Numbered from the stretch's first letter, positions 41,682-49,895 are shown. The stretch: 52,301 bases of DNA from Candidatus Gastranaerophilales bacterium (GCA_900770525.1 CAAHDT010000018.1:1-52301); one strand, 5' to 3'. Translations and numbers: made by a program. The notes: generated by a model not told the origin, from the sequence alone.

Positions 41682-43487
41682 TTAGAATACTGCATTCGGA
41701 TTTCTGGCTGCAGGTGAATTTCTCACGATATTCGGTTTGTTGCGGATTTCGGCAAGTAATTTTTTCGCTGTGTTGAATGTTTCAGGGAAGAATTTCATAA
41801 TAATCTCTTTAGATTTGCAATCTCCTAACATCATAAGAGTGTAGCATTCAGCGAACATTTCCTGTTCGTCTGTTGTAGCGTAGCTACTTTGTTTTTTGCC
41901 ATTAAGTATAACTGTACTTTTTCTGCCGGCTCCTTCTGCTTGCTTGTAACCTTTTGCCAAGTATGCTTTTAATTCTTTTTCAAACACTTTTTTCATATTG
42001 CCGTCTGTACTGCCTGCAGTGTTCAATATAACTCCATTATAGTCAATGGCATGACCAAGTTCATGGACAAATATCTCTGCATTATCATAGATTGGTCTGT
42101 TTACTCCAAGTGTGATTTCGTTGTCGTCAGGAGTGTAAAAAGCGGCAGCATTTTTCATTTCAATATTTTTACCATCATTTATTTTTTTATTAATTTCAAC
42201 AGATAAATCAATTAGGACTTCTGCCGGAAGGTTTTGCATCATTTTTAGAGTTTTGGCTTGTTCTGCGTCAGGTAATTTGCTTAACATTTTGTCTAAATCC
42301 AGCGTATGTTTTTTGCCTGTTGAGTTGTCTACAACTGTAGTTTTGCCAAATTTTGAAGTGATTGTGTAGTTACCTCCTTTGTAAAAACCGTTTTTAACTT
42401 GTGAGCTTCTCGTTTTTGTTTTGTCATAAGTCGAGTACGCCATTTTCATCAAGTGAGTTTTTAATTCATCTTTTGTCTTTTGGTCAAGCCCATGACTTTT
42501 TTCAATATCATCTAATAAATTAGAGTTAGTCTTTTTTTGATAAGCCTTGCTAATTTCTTCAAAATTTTCAGGTGTAATACATTTTTTTATATTTGCAATA
42601 ACGGCTTTGTTAATTACTGGTTTGCCGAAGTATGAATCACTGTACAAATCCTTGCTCAAATCATCCGCAAGCGGATATTTAATTCCGTTAATGGTCGAAA
42701 TTTTCCAAGGTTTGCCACCGGCATAGTGTGTTGTTTTAAAATTTGAGTAATCCATATCGCTTGCTTTTTTGGTTCCTGTTGAGTATGTTGCAAGTTGACC
42801 GTTTTCAAACACTTTTTCAATAGTTTTTGTTGAATCACTAAATCTTTCATATTTGAGAGTGAGCCCATCTTCTCCCCATACTTTCAAGTGTTTTTGATTG
42901 CCGTTGTATTTGCAAACAGATGTGATATTTCCTAGTTTGTTAATTACGTTGGAGGTTAAACGTTTTCCGTTTTGATATTTGTCATAGTAAAAATTATTTT
43001 CACCGTAACCGATTGTCGCTTCAGTTTGTTTACTCTTTTTGTTTGTAATGGTTATGGTTTTTATACCGTAATCATCTTTAGCCGTACTGATTGTATATTG
43101 GGCAGACTGATATTTGGCTTTAAGGGCTTCTTGTGAAAATTGATTCAGGTCAATTTCCCCGTTTGGCGTAAGATACAGACTTGAAATTCTTATACTTGGT
43201 TTTCTTGTTGCTTGAGGTGCTGTTGGCTGTGGAGTTGCTGTAGTTTTTGCACTTTGGGTTGAAAAACTCCCGCCCATAATATTTGTCATACTGAAATCGG
43301 AGGGTTGAGTTTGTTGCGCAAAACTGTTATCTATCAAAAACAGACTTTTTCCGCTTTTGATTTGTTTTGCAACATCGGCTGTAATTACGCCATCTTTGAC
43401 CATCATATCTACAAGTGTGTTGCGGTCGTAGACAGGATATTTTTGTGCGTAAGCTTTAAATTTTGCTTGAATATTATTAGGCTCCAT
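41682..43487 (-). CDS. Zinc metalloprotease protein, anthrax lethal factor (ATLF)-like
   Basis: The 601-residue protein begins MEPNNIQAKFKAYAQK and carries a Thr/Pro/Gln-rich linker (about 75-95). A beta-rich region with repeats follows (about 100-265: KTITITNKKSKQTE, NKLGNITSVCKYNGNQK, KVFENGQLATYSTG), then a helical region (about 280-350). The C-terminus has a gluzincin-type zinc site: EIFVHELGHAIDYNG (HExxH at about 475-479) and EQEMFAECYTLM with the third ligand Glu (about 545). The pattern HELGHAID...E-x-FAE is typical of the ATLF-like domain. No signal peptide is seen. GGGGTG precedes the ATG at 43487. Substrate and cell role are unknown; an effector or a self-processing role is possible. 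Confidence 0.65.
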   Translation of the reverse strand: MEPNNIQAKFKAYAQKYPVYDRNTLVDMMVKDGVITADVAKQIKSGKSLFLIDNSFAQQTQPSDFSMTNIMGGSFSTQSAKTTATPQPTAPQATRKPSIRISSLYLTPNGEIDLNQFSQEALKAKYQSAQYTISTAKDDYGIKTITITNKKSKQTEATIGYGENNFYYDKYQNGKRLTSNVINKLGNITSVCKYNGNQKHLKVWGEDGLTLKYERFSDSTKTIEKVFENGQLATYSTGTKKASDMDYSNFKTTHYAGGKPWKISTINGIKYPLADDLSKDLYSDSYFGKPVINKAVIANIKKCITPENFEEISKAYQKKTNSNLLDDIEKSHGLDQKTKDELKTHLMKMAYSTYDKTKTRSSQVKNGFYKGGNYTITSKFGKTTVVDNSTGKKHTLDLDKMLSKLPDAEQAKTLKMMQNLPAEVLIDLSVEINKKINDGKNIEMKNAAAFYTPDDNEITLGVNRPIYDNAEIFVHELGHAIDYNGVILNTAGSTDGNMKKVFEKELKAYLAKGYKQAEGAGRKSTVILNGKKQSSYATTDEQEMFAECYTLMMLGDCKSKEIIMKFFPETFNTAKKLLAEIRNKPNIVRNSPAARNPNAVF

Positions 43488-43580
43488 TTTACACCCCACA
43501 TTGTACGTTGTTTATGTTATCGGCAGAGGTGGAAGAAAACTTTGAGATTTTTGCATGGCTTTTAACAAATATTAATTTAA

Positions 43581-43606
43581 AATGACAAATGGACACAGAA
43601 TGGACA
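43581..43606. repeat. Triple AATGGACA-type direct repeat
   Basis: AATGACA, AATGGACA and AATGGACA occur within 26 bases in the gap upstream of the metalloprotease gene. They may be binding sites of a regulator or left by the island boundary. Confidence 0.4.
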
Positions 43607-43620
43607 TGTTATATAATAAG

Positions 43621-43651
43621 AAAAGCCCTAAACCTAAATGGTTTGGGCTTT
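43621..43651 (-). terminator. Terminator, probably the original one of tRNA-Ser
   Basis: AAAGCCCTAAACC pairs with GGTTTGGGCTTT, with one bulge, and the T-run is better on the minus strand (CTTTTCTTATT). Directly next to it lies the 3' fragment of tRNA-Ser, so this is probably where the tRNA ended before the island was inserted. Confidence 0.7.
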
Positions 43652-43660
43652 CTAAATGGA

Positions 43661-43677
43661 GGAGGAGGTGGGATTCG
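43661..43677 (-). pseudogene. tRNA-Ser 3' fragment (island attachment copy)
   Basis: These 17 bases are identical to 48204-48220, the T-arm and acceptor 3' end of tRNA-Ser. On the minus strand the fragment continues into TCCA, which reads as the discriminator plus an encoded CCA. No other part of a tRNA is present. Confidence 0.75.
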
Positions 43678-43981
43678 TTCTTGCTCGCTCGCGTGTAACG
43701 GCAATTCCGCATTTTACTTCAAAACTTTGTTTTTCGTAAAAATGCTCCAGCTGTAACGTAACACATGAAATGATTTCTTGTAACACCAGGTTTGATTATT
43801 TTGGAAAATGACTTTAGAAAATGTTTACTATGGATATTTAAATAATTTTGGATATATACTTGTAGCTGTATATTGACATCAATATTGAGAAAAAGTAGTA
43901 GGGAATTTTTAGAAAACAATTATATTGATGTTCGTATCCGATATTCTATCTATTATTGCATCTATAATTATCCAAATACTG

Positions 43982-44025
43982 TTTTAAACGGTTTAAAATA
44001 TATAAATACGTGTTTGTGATATACT
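43982..44025 (+). promoter_or_regulatory. mcrBC promoter with a palindromic operator candidate
   Basis: TTTTAAAC-G-GTTTAAAA is an inverted repeat with 8-bp arms at 43982-43998. TGTGATATACT contains an extended -10 box TATACT at 44020-44025, about 20 bases ahead of the mcrB start. The palindrome lies where an operator would overlap the -35 region. Confidence 0.5.
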
Positions 44026-44044
44026 AAAGAAAAAGGGATGGTCT

Positions 44045-46228
44045 ATGGATGATATAAAGGTAATTCGTGAAGAATTTAGAAAATATTTATATGAACAGGT
44101 TGCAAACAATAGATTAAGCAAAGTTGATGCAGACACTCAGTATTCTGATGCAGATTATCCACGCAAGCATGCGGATGAATTAGAAATTGATTATTGGGGC
44201 TCTTTTAAAAATTATGACACCCTTGAAAGTTTAGTATTTACCCTAAAAGAACAATTTGAAAAAGAGGGGAAAAAACCTACTACCATAACAGCATACAGCA
44301 GAGCATTAAATAGTTTTATGAGTTTTATTGAAAAACAGTATGGTGGAGTTGATAATATGATAAATGATATAGCAAGAATAAATTATTATTGGGTATGTCA
44401 AAGCCAAAATTATAAAAAAGAAAAAGATGAGAAATCTTTAATTGCTCCAGATACAAAATCTCCTCATAGACAAATTTTAAAAGAATTAAAAGTTGGTGAT
44501 AAAATAATTAGCTATAATAAAAACAAAGGCATACAGGCAATTCTTGAGGTCACTAAATCTTATTATATAGACGATAAAAATGATATAATTGTAAATGTTA
44601 ATTATAATGAGTTATCACAACCGATAGTAAAAGTTGATTTTATTAATAATATAAGGAAACATACTATTAATGTTTTTTATAAAAATAGTCCGATAGATAA
44701 AAATTATAATATTAATACGGGTTACTGTTTTAAAATTAGTAAAGAACTATATAATATCGTTTTAAATAAAAATGCAAATCTAAATACTTATAAGATAAGT
44801 GAGGCAAATATGGATAAATTCCCTAAAAATTTAATTTTATACGGTCCTCCAGGGACAGGTAAAACATATAATACGGTTTTAAAAGCAATGAGTATTATTG
44901 ATAATAAGGAATACAAAGATGTTTCAGAAGAACAATACTCTGCTCTAAAAACAAGATTTGATGAGTTAAAACATGCAGGACAAATTGAATTTGTTACTTT
45001 TCATCAATCATATTCTTATGAAGAATTTGTTGAGGGAATAAAACCAAATTTAAATAATGAAAAAATAGGATATGTACTTGAAAACGGCATATTTAAAAAC
45101 ATTTGTGATCACGCAAAACCAATAGTAACAACAACTATTAAAAGAGCACCTATTGATTTTTCAAATACGAAAGTATTTAAAATGTCTCTTGGGAACACAT
45201 TAGAAAAAGAAGATGATATTTATGACTATTGTATTGAAAATAACGTTGTTTCATTAGGTTGGAAGGATGTTGATTTTTCTAGTTGTAAAACAAGCCAAGA
45301 TTTTAAAGACCTTGATGATAGCTGGGGTGCAACAGCTCTTGAACGATTTGTTAAATGGATGGATATTGGAGATATTATAATTATTTCTAATGGTAATAGG
45401 AACTTTAGAGCAATCGCTCAAGTAAAAAGCGATTATATCTATGACAAGAATACTCCGATATCTCATACTCACTTTAGAAAAGTTGAGTGGTTGTATAAAG
45501 GAGAAGATATACATTATTCAAAAATAAATGATAAGATTTTCTCACAACAATCTATCTATGGCTATTTCTCACCTAGTAAAAAGGGTCAACTAGATTATAA
45601 CTCAGACTTAAAAATTGATGAATTAAATAAAATTATTACTGGGGATGTAAATAAGGAAGTGTTAAAGCCTCATATTTTAATAATTGATGAAATTAATCGT
45701 GGAGATATTTCAAAAATATTTGGAGAATTGATTACTTTAATTGAGGAAGACAAGCGTATTGATAATAAATATCAAATGAAAATCACATTGCCTTATTCAA
45801 AAGAACCATTTGGCGTTCCTAATAATTTATACATTATAGGAACAATGAATACGGCAGACCGTTCGATTGCACTTCTTGATACAGCATTAAGACGTCGTTT
45901 TGATTTTGAAGAAATTATGCCAAGACCGGAACTTTTAAATAATAAAGTTATTGAAGGTACTAATATCAATTTGCAAACATTGTTAACAAGAATAAATGAC
46001 CGTATTACAGATAAATATGATAGAGATCATCAAATCGGTCATTCATATTTAATGGGTGTAAATACAAAAGAACAACTTGAAAGGGCTTATAAAAATAGAA
46101 TTTTGCCGTTATTAAATGAATATTTCTATAATGACTCAAAAACCGTTGCAGAGATATTAAATTGTAACGAAGGTGAACTACAAACAAGTGATTTTAATTC
46201 TATTTTAGGCAAAGCTCAAGGGGCATAA
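44045..46228 (+). CDS. mcrB: McrB-family AAA+ GTPase with EVE/PUA-like modified-base recognition regions
   Basis: The 727-residue protein is the motor and recognition subunit of an McrBC-type modification-dependent restriction system. An N-terminal helical region (about 1-105; TTITAYSRALNSFMSFIEKQ resembles a SAM-like core-binding fold) precedes an EVE/PUA-like region (about 112-175: YWVCQSQNYK, LKVGDKIISYN). The AAA+ core has Walker A ILYGPPGTGKTYN (about 265-277), then an inserted region of about 375-500 with a second EVE-like pattern (VFKMSLGNTLEKED, GDIIIISNGNRNFRAIAQV). Walker B (ILIIDEINRGDISKIFGEL, about 542) and the McrB mark MNTADRSIALLDTALRRRFDF (about 601) follow. The AAGGGATGG site precedes the ATG. 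mcrC starts two bases after the stop. Confidence 0.85.
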   Translation: MDDIKVIREEFRKYLYEQVANNRLSKVDADTQYSDADYPRKHADELEIDYWGSFKNYDTLESLVFTLKEQFEKEGKKPTTITAYSRALNSFMSFIEKQYGGVDNMINDIARINYYWVCQSQNYKKEKDEKSLIAPDTKSPHRQILKELKVGDKIISYNKNKGIQAILEVTKSYYIDDKNDIIVNVNYNELSQPIVKVDFINNIRKHTINVFYKNSPIDKNYNINTGYCFKISKELYNIVLNKNANLNTYKISEANMDKFPKNLILYGPPGTGKTYNTVLKAMSIIDNKEYKDVSEEQYSALKTRFDELKHAGQIEFVTFHQSYSYEEFVEGIKPNLNNEKIGYVLENGIFKNICDHAKPIVTTTIKRAPIDFSNTKVFKMSLGNTLEKEDDIYDYCIENNVVSLGWKDVDFSSCKTSQDFKDLDDSWGATALERFVKWMDIGDIIIISNGNRNFRAIAQVKSDYIYDKNTPISHTHFRKVEWLYKGEDIHYSKINDKIFSQQSIYGYFSPSKKGQLDYNSDLKIDELNKIITGDVNKEVLKPHILIIDEINRGDISKIFGELITLIEEDKRIDNKYQMKITLPYSKEPFGVPNNLYIIGTMNTADRSIALLDTALRRRFDFEEIMPRPELLNNKVIEGTNINLQTLLTRINDRITDKYDRDHQIGHSYLMGVNTKEQLERAYKNRILPLLNEYFYNDSKTVAEILNCNEGELQTSDFNSILGKAQGA

Positions 46229-46230
46229 TT

Positions 46231-47544
46231 ATGGCAGCAACTAAGAATTTAATAGTTGCATATGAACACGACAGGCTTTTGAAATGTGATGAAGCTTGCA
46301 ATAATTGTGGGTCAGAATATATTAATGGCTCTTGCTGCATAAATTATTGTAAACCCACATATTTTAAAGAGCTTTATGACTATTGTGTTAATAAAAACAT
46401 TGATTGCGGATTTGATTACATTCCAAAAGAAAATTGTATAAAGTTTGATAAATATACAGGTGTTATACAGCTTAAAGATGGAACATACCTTGAAATATTG
46501 CCTAAAATAGATAAAAATACAAATTTGGAAGATAGTCGCAAGGTATTTGAAAATCTTGTATTTGCATCTCACAATTTAACTAAAGAATATAAGCACAATA
46601 AAATTAGTGACAGTGACACGCGAAAAGATAATTATATAATTGAAATTTTTATTTCGTTTTTTTGTAAGGATATTCTAGAATTATTAAAAAGAGGAATTAA
46701 AAAAGCGTATATTAGAAGAGCTGAAAATCTGAACAATTACAAAGGTAAATTAAAATTCCCAGAGCACATAAAGCGTAATATTGCATTTCAAAACAAAATT
46801 TTTGTCGAATATAGTGAATTTAGTTTAGATATTCCTGAAAACAGAATTTTAAAATCAGCTTGTTTATACTTGATAAAACAAACAGAAATTGAAGAAAATA
46901 AAAAGATTCTAAGAAGATTTTTAATTGAACTTGATGATGTTTCTACAAGTATAAATCTCGATAAAGATTTACAGGAAAAACAAATAAATAGACTTCACGA
47001 ATACTATTCAAGACCATTACAATATGCGGAGTTCTTTTTAAGGCACGACAATTTTATGCTGCGCAGAGGCAGAACTGCGTTGCCTGCATTATTATTCCCA
47101 TTAAACAAAATGTTTGAAGATTATATTGAAAACTTGTTTAAACAAAGTAATGTTGATTATCGAGTGCAATATAGTCGTTATAATCTTATCTTTACAGGCG
47201 GGAAAGAATTATTTAATACACAAATGGATTTTATTATTACATCAAAAGATAAAAACCGAAAACTTATTTTAGATGCAAAATGGAAAGAATTGGATATAAA
47301 TGACGAAAAGTTAGGTGTAAGCCAAACAGATTTATATCAATTGCACAATTATGCTTCAATTATACGTTCTAAAGAATCGGAAAATGTTTCTATTGCTCTT
47401 TTGTATCCGCAAACATCTAAATTTAATCAGATTGAAGAATGGACTTATTTTGACGGAATCCCAATTTATATTATACCAGTGAATGTTTTAGATATCGACA
47501 GAAATCAACAATTGTCAGATGTTATTAATAGTTTGAATATATAA
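46231..47544 (+). CDS. mcrC: McrC-family PD-(D/E)XK nuclease subunit
   Basis: The 437-residue protein is the nuclease partner of McrB. The nuclease motif is TQMDFIITS...KLILDAKWKEL (about 330-355; Asp and Asp-Ala-Lys), followed by QTDLYQLHNYA (about 370), as in McrC. The middle part (SEFSLDIPENRILKSACLYL, ENIAF.., about 195-215) is also typical. The N-terminus has an unusual cysteine cluster (CDEACNNCGSEYINGSCCINYC, about 19-40, spaced like a metal site) that standard McrC lacks. It starts two bases after mcrB ends, so the two genes form one unit and must work together. Confidence 0.85.
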   Translation: MAATKNLIVAYEHDRLLKCDEACNNCGSEYINGSCCINYCKPTYFKELYDYCVNKNIDCGFDYIPKENCIKFDKYTGVIQLKDGTYLEILPKIDKNTNLEDSRKVFENLVFASHNLTKEYKHNKISDSDTRKDNYIIEIFISFFCKDILELLKRGIKKAYIRRAENLNNYKGKLKFPEHIKRNIAFQNKIFVEYSEFSLDIPENRILKSACLYLIKQTEIEENKKILRRFLIELDDVSTSINLDKDLQEKQINRLHEYYSRPLQYAEFFLRHDNFMLRRGRTALPALLFPLNKMFEDYIENLFKQSNVDYRVQYSRYNLIFTGGKELFNTQMDFIITSKDKNRKLILDAKWKELDINDEKLGVSQTDLYQLHNYASIIRSKESENVSIALLYPQTSKFNQIEEWTYFDGIPIYIIPVNVLDIDRNQQLSDVINSLNI

Positions 47545-48166
47545 TTTTACTAATTTACAGTTAAAAAAAATACTACATCATGGGATTCTATATTTTGGAT
47601 GCATAAAGGCTTATCATTCCAACCCTTTTCTTTTGTCTTTTAATTTGGCACAAGGTAAGTACAGGCTTAACAATAATCCTTTTCTCCAAATCTTTGGCAT
47701 TTTGAGAAAGTAATGTTCCGTTTTTATATCACGTTCTCATCTTAAAAACCCAATTACGAGCTTTGTGTCGTTTCCGAATCAATTAGAAATTTTCATGCCA
47801 CAGGAATTTTGAAAAAAAATTTTCCCTAATTTTTCGGCACTATTTCGGAGCAAAATTTCAAAAGTCTCATTTCGGAAATAATCATTTTATCCGTGCAAAG
47901 ATAAATAAACGCTAAAACACAGGCTATATCTCTCTTTAAGACCCCATGAGAACATTTTCGTTAGTGAGTACAAAATGGGACTTTTGGAGTACTTTGTGTA
48001 ACGAATGGTATGGTTTTTCCGACCGTGAAAACGCCCTTGTGTAGCCTCATTTCACAAAAATACCACACTTCCCGTGCAAACCAAACTACTCATTAAATTA
48101 CACCAGCCTCAGCTCGCTCGCGCAACCCACCAGAAAGATGTGTTCAAACCCTCACTCACACAAAAT
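47545..48166. other. Noncoding right flank of the island
   Basis: About 620 bases hold no plausible gene in any frame and no recognisable integrase remnant. Short AT-rich segments and several copies of TTTCGGA are seen, and the GCTCGCTCGCG repeat lies at 48112-48122. Confidence 0.5.
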
Positions 48167-48199
48167 AAAAACGAGTTAGACTAAAGTCTACTCGTTTTT
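48167..48199. terminator. Terminator next to tRNA-Ser
   Basis: AAAAACGAGTTAGACT pairs with AGTCTACTCGTTTTT with one bulge, a stem with A/T runs at both ends. It lies directly after the tRNA-Ser 3' end on the minus strand and was probably brought by the island. Confidence 0.85.
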
Positions 48200-48202
48200 A
48201 TA

Positions 48203-48289
48203 AGGAGGAGGTGGGATTCGAACCCACGGTACGCGTGAACGTACGACAGTTTTCAAGACTGCTCCAATCAACCGCTCTGGCACTCCTCC
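48203..48289 (-). tRNA. tRNA-Ser (anticodon UGA)
   Basis: On the minus strand the acceptor arm GGAGGAG pairs with CTCCTCC; the anticodon loop is CTTGAAA (anticodon TGA), the variable arm is long (class II: about GTCGTACGTTCACGCGTACCG region) and the T arm is GTGGG-TTCGAAT-CCCAC. The discriminator base reads U, unlike the usual G, which may reflect the junction with the island. CCA is not encoded here, whereas the fragment at 43657-43660 seems to encode it. Confidence 0.93.
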
Positions 48290-48313
48290 ATACGATTGTT
48301 CGGACGTAATTCT

Positions 48314-48341
48314 ATTTTACATAATCAATTTTATTTGTCAA
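48314..48341 (-). promoter_or_regulatory. Promoter of tRNA-Ser
   Basis: On the minus strand a consensus TTGACA (48336-48341), a 16-base spacer and TAAAAT (48314-48319) lie about 25 bases ahead of the tRNA. Confidence 0.75.
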
Positions 48342-48393
48342 CAAAAAATTTATTTATTTCTTTTTGGGGCTTTTTAACTATTATTTTAGTCAT

Positions 48394-48426
48394 AAAAAAA
48401 AGCTATGTACTTTAAGGTGCATAGCT
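48394..48426 (-). terminator. Minus-strand terminator with no annotated gene upstream
   Basis: AGCTATGCAC pairs with GTACATAGCT (10 bp with one G-T pair) on the minus strand, followed by eight T. The minus strand upstream (48427-48715) has no reading frame of note. Confidence 0.65.
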
Positions 48427-48715
48427 GTTGATTAGGGATATGTGTATCTTAGTCTCTAAGGAGTATAGTGTTATATTATCAGAGCATTTCAAAAATGAAA
48501 TCATACATTTTTATGATGTTTTTTCTTATTTTGTTCTTTTCTTCATTTCTTCTCCTTTGCCCGTAATTTACGTTTTCCCCTTTCTCTCTTTAAATAGTAC
48601 AATTTCCTACTTGCATATTTATTTTGTAGGTGTACTATGTTTTGTAGAAGTTAAGATTTCTTAAAAATCTCGTTTTCTGACTTCACTATTTATAATTATG
48701 GGGTACAATTGATTT
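48427..48715. other. Intergenic stretch; possible small RNA on the minus strand
   Basis: No convincing gene is seen. The minus strand has AAAGGAGAAGAAATG but its frame stops after six codons; a separate 30-codon frame on the same strand lacks a ribosome site. A plus-strand TATAAT at 48691-48696, 20 bases ahead of the acyltransferase start, is probably its -10 box. Confidence 0.4.
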
Positions 48716-49534
48716 ATGACTGTAGAAGAAAAATTATATTCGGATATTCCGCCAACAAAGTTGAGAAACAAAGAGGAGAAGTTCACACCAGCTAAAACAA
48801 GTCGTTTTTGGCTTACTGTAGCTAGCTTGTTTTTCTATAATATGCTTCAAAACAGATTTTATGCATTTCGCTACAAAGGTGCTGAAGGAGTATTAGAAAA
48901 AGATGTGCCAACCATTATTTACGCACCACATTGTAATTGGTGGGACGGTATTGTTTTGTACAATATTACTCATAGAATTTTCCACAAAGAAATTCGTTTG
49001 ATGATTGAAGAATTAAACAGATTTCCATTGTTAAGAAGAGGGGGAGCATATTCCGTTTGTAAAAAATCTCCACAATCTGCGATGAAATCTTTGAAATATT
49101 CAGTTGATGTTATGGGGGATATGAGAAATCTGCTATGTATTTTCCCACAAGGAATTATCAGACCACCTCATTTCAGACCTATTGAATTTCAAACAGGACT
49201 TGCATATATTGCCCAAAAAGCAGTTAAAAAATATGGCAAAATAAATCTTGTTCCAATTTCTATTGATTATTGTTTTTTCAGAGATAACAGACCGGAAGTT
49301 GTTGTAACTTTTGGAGATAAAATGACTTTAGATAAAAACTCTAATATGGATAGAAAAATTTTGACTCACTCTTTAGAACATGCAATGCTTAAAGTTTGTG
49401 ATGAGCAGTTTGAAGATATTTCTCATGGGCATATTGAAGATTATGATATTCTTTTCAAACAACATTTAAAATGGTATAGAAGGATTGAACAGAGATTAAA
49501 AAGAATTGACGTTCCGCCTGTAGCTGAAGTATAG
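48716..49534 (+). CDS. 1-acyl-glycerol-3-phosphate acyltransferase-like protein (PlsC family)
   Basis: The 272-residue protein has the lysophospholipid acyltransferase motifs: HCNWWDGIVLY (His-x4-Asp, about 71), LIEELNRFPLLRRGGAYSV and IFPQGIIRPPHFRP (variant of the FPEG motif, about 142), then LVPISIDYCFF. These enzymes move a fatty acid from acyl-CoA or acyl-ACP to a lysophospholipid or other acceptor at the membrane. No clear membrane helix is present, so it would be peripheral. It starts a run of four closely spaced core genes on the same strand. Confidence 0.8.
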   Translation: MTVEEKLYSDIPPTKLRNKEEKFTPAKTSRFWLTVASLFFYNMLQNRFYAFRYKGAEGVLEKDVPTIIYAPHCNWWDGIVLYNITHRIFHKEIRLMIEELNRFPLLRRGGAYSVCKKSPQSAMKSLKYSVDVMGDMRNLLCIFPQGIIRPPHFRPIEFQTGLAYIAQKAVKKYGKINLVPISIDYCFFRDNRPEVVVTFGDKMTLDKNSNMDRKILTHSLEHAMLKVCDEQFEDISHGHIEDYDILFKQHLKWYRRIEQRLKRIDVPPVAEV

Positions 49535-49546
49535 GAGAGTATTGCA

Positions 49547-49858
49547 ATGGATGAAAATTGTATTTTTTGTAAGATTATAAGAGGAGATTTTAACACTGAA
49601 TTTGTTTACGAAAATGAGCATCTTGTAGTTTTCAAAGATATTAATCCGAAAGCGCCTATACATTTACTTGTTGTACCGAAAATTCACGTACCTTCTTTAA
49701 ATGAACTTGATGATAAGGACTTGCTTGGCGAATTAATGCTTGGAGTTAAAGAGGCTGCTAAAAAAGTTGGTTTAAAATCATATAGAACTCAGATTAATAC
49801 AGGCAAAGAAGCAGGTCAGGAAGTTTTCCATTTGCATATTCATGTGTTGGGCAAGTAA
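49547..49858 (+). CDS. HIT-family nucleotide hydrolase (HinT-like)
   Basis: The 103-residue protein starts CIFCKIIRGDFNTEFVYENE, with a typical HIT cysteine pair, and ends FHLHIHVLGK, the histidine triad. LLVVPKIHVPSLNEL in the middle is also typical. HinT proteins cleave phosphoramidates of AMP and GMP. It is a little short at the C-terminus but the triad is complete. It starts 12 bases after the acyltransferase; GGAGAG lies just before the ATG. Confidence 0.93.
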   Translation: MDENCIFCKIIRGDFNTEFVYENEHLVVFKDINPKAPIHLLVVPKIHVPSLNELDDKDLLGELMLGVKEAAKKVGLKSYRTQINTGKEAGQEVFHLHIHVLGK

Positions 49859-49895
49859 AAAAATGATATTAGAAGTATAGATTAGGGAGATAATA

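Larger units (their letters stand above)
43661..48220. mobile_element. Integrated island with McrBC restriction genes in tRNA-Ser
   Basis: The island is bounded by a 17-bp direct repeat (GGAGGAGGTGGGATTCG) at 43661-43677 and 48204-48220. The right copy is the 3' end of an intact tRNA-Ser gene and the left copy is a fragment next to a terminator. This is the result expected from tyrosine-integrase insertion into a tRNA 3' end. An 11-bp direct repeat GCTCGCTCGCG (43683-43693 and 48112-48122) lies inside both ends. The cargo is mcrB and mcrC with about 300-650 bases of noncoding DNA on each side. No integrase gene is left, so it now appears to be immobile. Confidence 0.65.

Noticed and set aside
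43719..43919. 66-codon minus-strand frame in the island left flank
   Set aside because: Low-complexity AT-rich peptide with no ribosome site or known motif.
47545..48203. Integrase remnant in the right flank of the island
   Set aside because: No frame shows the tyrosine-recombinase motifs (R...HxxR...Y); only noncoding AT-rich DNA is seen.
48428..48664. 78-codon plus-strand frame before the acyltransferase gene
   Set aside because: No ribosome site; hydrophobic, Ser/Phe-rich peptide from AT-rich DNA; no sign of selection.
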